NCBI RefSeq assembly: GCF_017163755.1
Contig: NZ_JAFIWC010000004.1
Span: 1 to 64,000, forward strand
DNA from: Xanthomonas sp.
GTDB lineage: Bacteria > Pseudomonadota > Gammaproteobacteria > Xanthomonadales > Xanthomonadaceae
Length of the DNA: 64,000 nucleotides
Direction of reading: 5' to 3'
Below are positions 62,006-64,000 of this stretch, piece by piece. Position 1 is the stretch's first letter; each line of letters opens with the position of its first letter. The notes under the pieces are model-generated. The model saw only the letters and a program-made list of their open reading frames with translations. It was not told the origin of the DNA and searched no databases. Both the position numbers and the translations under genes were made by a program.

Positions 62006-62334
62006 GCGAGGCCTGGACCTTCGTCTGCGCCGACGGCGAACTGCTGCCCGGCGAGATGAAGACGGTGTGGGACGAGGTCACCGCCACGCCGATCGTGGTG
62101 TTCAACTTCGACGGCACGTTCTACGCGCTGGAGGACCGCTGCAGCCACGAGGACTACGAACTGTCGCCGGGCAGCTTCGACCCCGCCGAGGGCAGCATCG
62201 AATGCGTGCTGCACGGCGCGCGCTTCGACATCCGCGACGGGCGCCCGCTGTGCGCCCCGGCCTACAGCCCGGTGCCCAAGTTCCCGGTCAAGTCCGAACA
62301 TGGCGGGATCTGGACCCGCGACGACCGCGGCTGA
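62002..62334 (+). CDS. Rieske [2Fe-2S] ferredoxin-like protein of the suf locus
   Basis: The 110-residue protein has a complete Rieske site: Cys47-x-His49 in EDRCSHEDYELSPGSF and Cys68-x2-His71 in ECVLHGARFDIRDGRP. It resembles ferredoxin subunits of ring-hydroxylating oxygenases, but no oxygenase gene is present. A location behind suf genes is known for such proteins and suggests an electron-transfer or cluster-trafficking role. Confidence 0.92.
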   Translation: MSEAWTFVCADGELLPGEMKTVWDEVTATPIVVFNFDGTFYALEDRCSHEDYELSPGSFDPAEGSIECVLHGARFDIRDGRPLCAPAYSPVPKFPVKSEHGGIWTRDDRG

Positions 62335-62454
62335 CAGCCTGCGCAGCGGATTGATCCAGCGCTTCCCATCCTTTCGGGACCTGAAGAGCAGCTTTTTGCG
62401 CGCCGTTCGATGACGGGAATTGCCGTCGTGTGACGCAATGTTACGAAAGGTATT

Positions 62455-62473
62455 GCAAATAATTCGCATTTGC
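62455..62473. promoter_or_regulatory. Fur-box-like inverted repeat
   Basis: GCAAATAATTCGCATTTGC is an inverted repeat GCAAAT-N7-ATTTGC of 19 bases, matching the Fur consensus at about 11 of 19 positions, in an AT-rich patch 150 bases before the receptor start. The remaining bases of 62335-62624 show no gene. Confidence 0.55.
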
Positions 62474-62624
62474 GTCGAAATAGGCGGGATGACCGCATTC
62501 CGCGGCCAGAGGCAGCCAGTTCGTCTGGCGCCCGTTCGATCCAGCGGCGGCCCTGCCCTCTCACGAGCGGGTGTCCCTGGTCGCGCGGCAGTCCTCCCTC
62601 CTTTCCCGCATGGCCGAACCGTCA

Positions 62625-64000
62625 ATGACCACCCCGATCAAGAGCCGCAAGCACGCCGCTTCCCGCCAGGTGTCCGCGCAGACCCTCACCGCCGCCGCGC
62701 TGCTGGGCGGCCTGAGCCTGCTCTCCTCCCCCGCGCTCGCCGCCGATGCCGCGGCCGCCGACCAGCCGACCACGCTCGACAAGGTCGACGTGGAGGCCCA
62801 GCGCGCCAAGCGCTACCTGGTGGAAGCGCCGGCCTCGCCGAAGTTCACCCAGCCGTTGCTCGACACGCCGCAGACGATCACCGTGATCAGCAAGGACCTG
62901 TTCACCGAACAGGGCGCCACCACGCTCACCGAGGCGCTGCGCAACAGCCCGGGCGTGGGCACCTTCTACGTCGGCGAGAACGGCAACACCACCACCGGCG
63001 ATGCGATCTACATGCGCGGCTTCGACAGCTCCAGCAGCATCTTCGTCGACGGCGTGCGCGACCTCGGCTCGATCTCGCGCGACGTCTTCAACATCGAGCA
63101 GATCGAGGTCGAGAAGGGCCCGGCCGGCACCGACAACGGCCGCAGCGCGCCGACCGGCGCGATCAACCTGGTGACCAAGCAGGCGTACACCACCGACGCG
63201 GTGAGCGCGGCGCTGTCCGGCGGCACCGACGACCAGCGCCGGGTGACCGCGGACTGGAACCAGACCCTCGGCGCCAGCAGCGCGCTGCGGGTGAACGTCA
63301 TGGGCCAGGACAGCGATGCGATCGGCCGCGACCACGTCAACAACAAGCGCTGGGGCGTGGCCTCGTCGCTGGGCTTCGGGCTCGACAGCGACACCCGCTA
63401 TTTCCTCGACCTGCTGTACGTGAAGCAGGACAACGTGCCCGACGGCGGCGTGCCGACCCTCGGCCTGCCCGGCTACTCCTCGCCCGACCCCGCGCGTCCG
63501 TGGCTGTCCACCGCCCCGCGCGTGGACAGCGAGAACTTCTACGGCACCCGCTACGACCACGACGACGTGACCGCGAAGATGGCCACGTTCCGCTTCGAGC
63601 ACGACTTCTCCGAGACGGTCAAGCTGACCAACACCGCGCGCTGGGGCCGCAACGAGCAGGACTACCTGCTGTTCGCGTTCATGCCCAACACCGCCAACCT
63701 GCGCACGCCCAACCCCGGCGACACCTCGACCTGGACCGTGGCGCGCAGCCTGCCCACGTTCAAGGACCAGCAGTACACCATCGCCACCGACCAGTTGAAC
63801 CTGCGCGTGGACTTCGCCACCGGCGCGGTGCGGCACAACCTCAGCACCGGCGTGGAAGTCGCGCGCGAGGAACTGGAGAGCTGGGGCCACAACATCGTCG
63901 GCCGCGCCGCCTGGCTGGCCGCCAACCCGGCCAACGTCTACGCCCCGGACTGGAACACCACGCCGCTGGCGACCGCGCGCAACGGCGCCCACAGCAAGGG
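62625..64000 (+). CDS. TonB-dependent siderophore receptor, Fiu-like (3' end outside the window)
   Basis: The frame is open from 62625 (or ATG 62610) to the window edge, giving 458 residues. The signal peptide is MTTPIKSRKHAASRQVSAQTLTAAALLGGLSLLSSPALAA; its start resembles the catecholate receptor Fiu. The plug domain follows: LDTPQTITVISKDLFTEQGATTLTEALRNSPGVGTFYVGENGNTTTGDAIYMRGFDSSSSIFVDGVRDLGSISRDVFNIEQIEVEKGPAGTDNGRSAPTGAINLVTKQ, and then the first barrel strands. It imports ferric catecholate siderophores through the outer membrane with TonB energy. The Fur-like box upstream fits iron-repressed expression. Confidence 0.93.
   Translation, partial: MTTPIKSRKHAASRQVSAQTLTAAALLGGLSLLSSPALAADAAAADQPTTLDKVDVEAQRAKRYLVEAPASPKFTQPLLDTPQTITVISKDLFTEQGATTLTEALRNSPGVGTFYVGENGNTTTGDAIYMRGFDSSSSIFVDGVRDLGSISRDVFNIEQIEVEKGPAGTDNGRSAPTGAINLVTKQAYTTDAVSAALSGGTDDQRRVTADWNQTLGASSALRVNVMGQDSDAIGRDHVNNKRWGVASSLGFGLDSDTRYFLDLLYVKQDNVPDGGVPTLGLPGYSSPDPARPWLSTAPRVDSENFYGTRYDHDDVTAKMATFRFEHDFSETVKLTNTARWGRNEQDYLLFAFMPNTANLRTPNPGDTSTWTVARSLPTFKDQQYTIATDQLNLRVDFATGAVRHNLSTGVEVAREELESWGHNIVGRAAWLAANPANVYAPDWNTTPLATARNGAHSK

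Overview
The window is GC-rich (about 70 percent by eye), densely coding bacterial DNA with no rRNA, tRNA, insertion sequence, phage gene or CRISPR array that I can see. The gene content points to the Xanthomonadaceae, most likely Xanthomonas. The main indicators are the MurD2/MurL pair for glutamate incorporation into peptidoglycan, a fused aspartate kinase/diaminopimelate decarboxylase, and a suf operon led by a SufR-type Rrf2 regulator. This is a judgement from memory of these families; no database was searched.

Layout. 0.2-4.1 kb holds a POT peptide transporter, an atypical NRAMP-type metal transporter and a degenerate SRAP-like protein. 4.3-17.6 kb is a surface-glycan locus. It contains a sigma-54 enhancer-binding regulator (+) and, converging on it, an 11-gene minus-strand operon whose genes mostly overlap by 4 bases. 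The operon encodes UDP-glucuronate decarboxylase, a second nucleotide-sugar epimerase, a glycoside hydrolase fused to a CDP-paratose-epimerase-like domain, a zinc-type dehydrogenase, a Gfo/Idh oxidoreductase, four glycosyltransferases (three of them CgeB-type), a small acidic protein and a methyltransferase. A well-spaced -24/-12 promoter and an inverted repeat placed like an enhancer lie in front of the first gene. 18.2-24.9 kb holds an exported S9 peptidase and a putative envelope-remodelling operon (SDR, LpxR-like lipid A deacylase, MipA/OmpV protein, DUF3313 lipoprotein). A divergent TetR regulator follows, with a palindrome beside a near-consensus promoter.

25.5-35.4 kb is a LacI-controlled carbohydrate locus made of two convergent operons, each preceded by almost the same 16-base palindrome. 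It encodes three TIM-barrel isomerases (two exported), an NupG-type transporter, a Gfo/Idh dehydrogenase, a cytochrome c, a DUF1080 hydrolase and a Tat-exported FAD-dependent dehydrogenase complex. Together these suggest periplasmic oxidation of a glycoside at C3, cleavage of the 3-keto-glycoside, and uptake and reduction of the product. 35.8-44.1 kb carries housekeeping genes: ssb, polyprenyl diphosphate synthase, a dienelactone-hydrolase-like protein, murD2, murL and lysC-lysA.

44.5-55.8 kb is a run of mostly single genes: PhzF-like, PhyH-like, glycine-zipper protein, OsmC, an EF-G paralogue, an HU protein with a histone-H1-like tail, DUF533, M23 peptidase, DUF3861, two small exported proteins, a PfpI-family protein and a SET-domain protein. 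55.9-62.3 kb is the suf operon (sufR-sufB-sufC-sufD-sufS) followed by a GNAT acetyltransferase and a Rieske protein. The window ends inside a TonB-dependent siderophore receptor with a Fur-like box upstream. Two families of structured intergenic repeats recur, and one copy lies in frame inside murD2.
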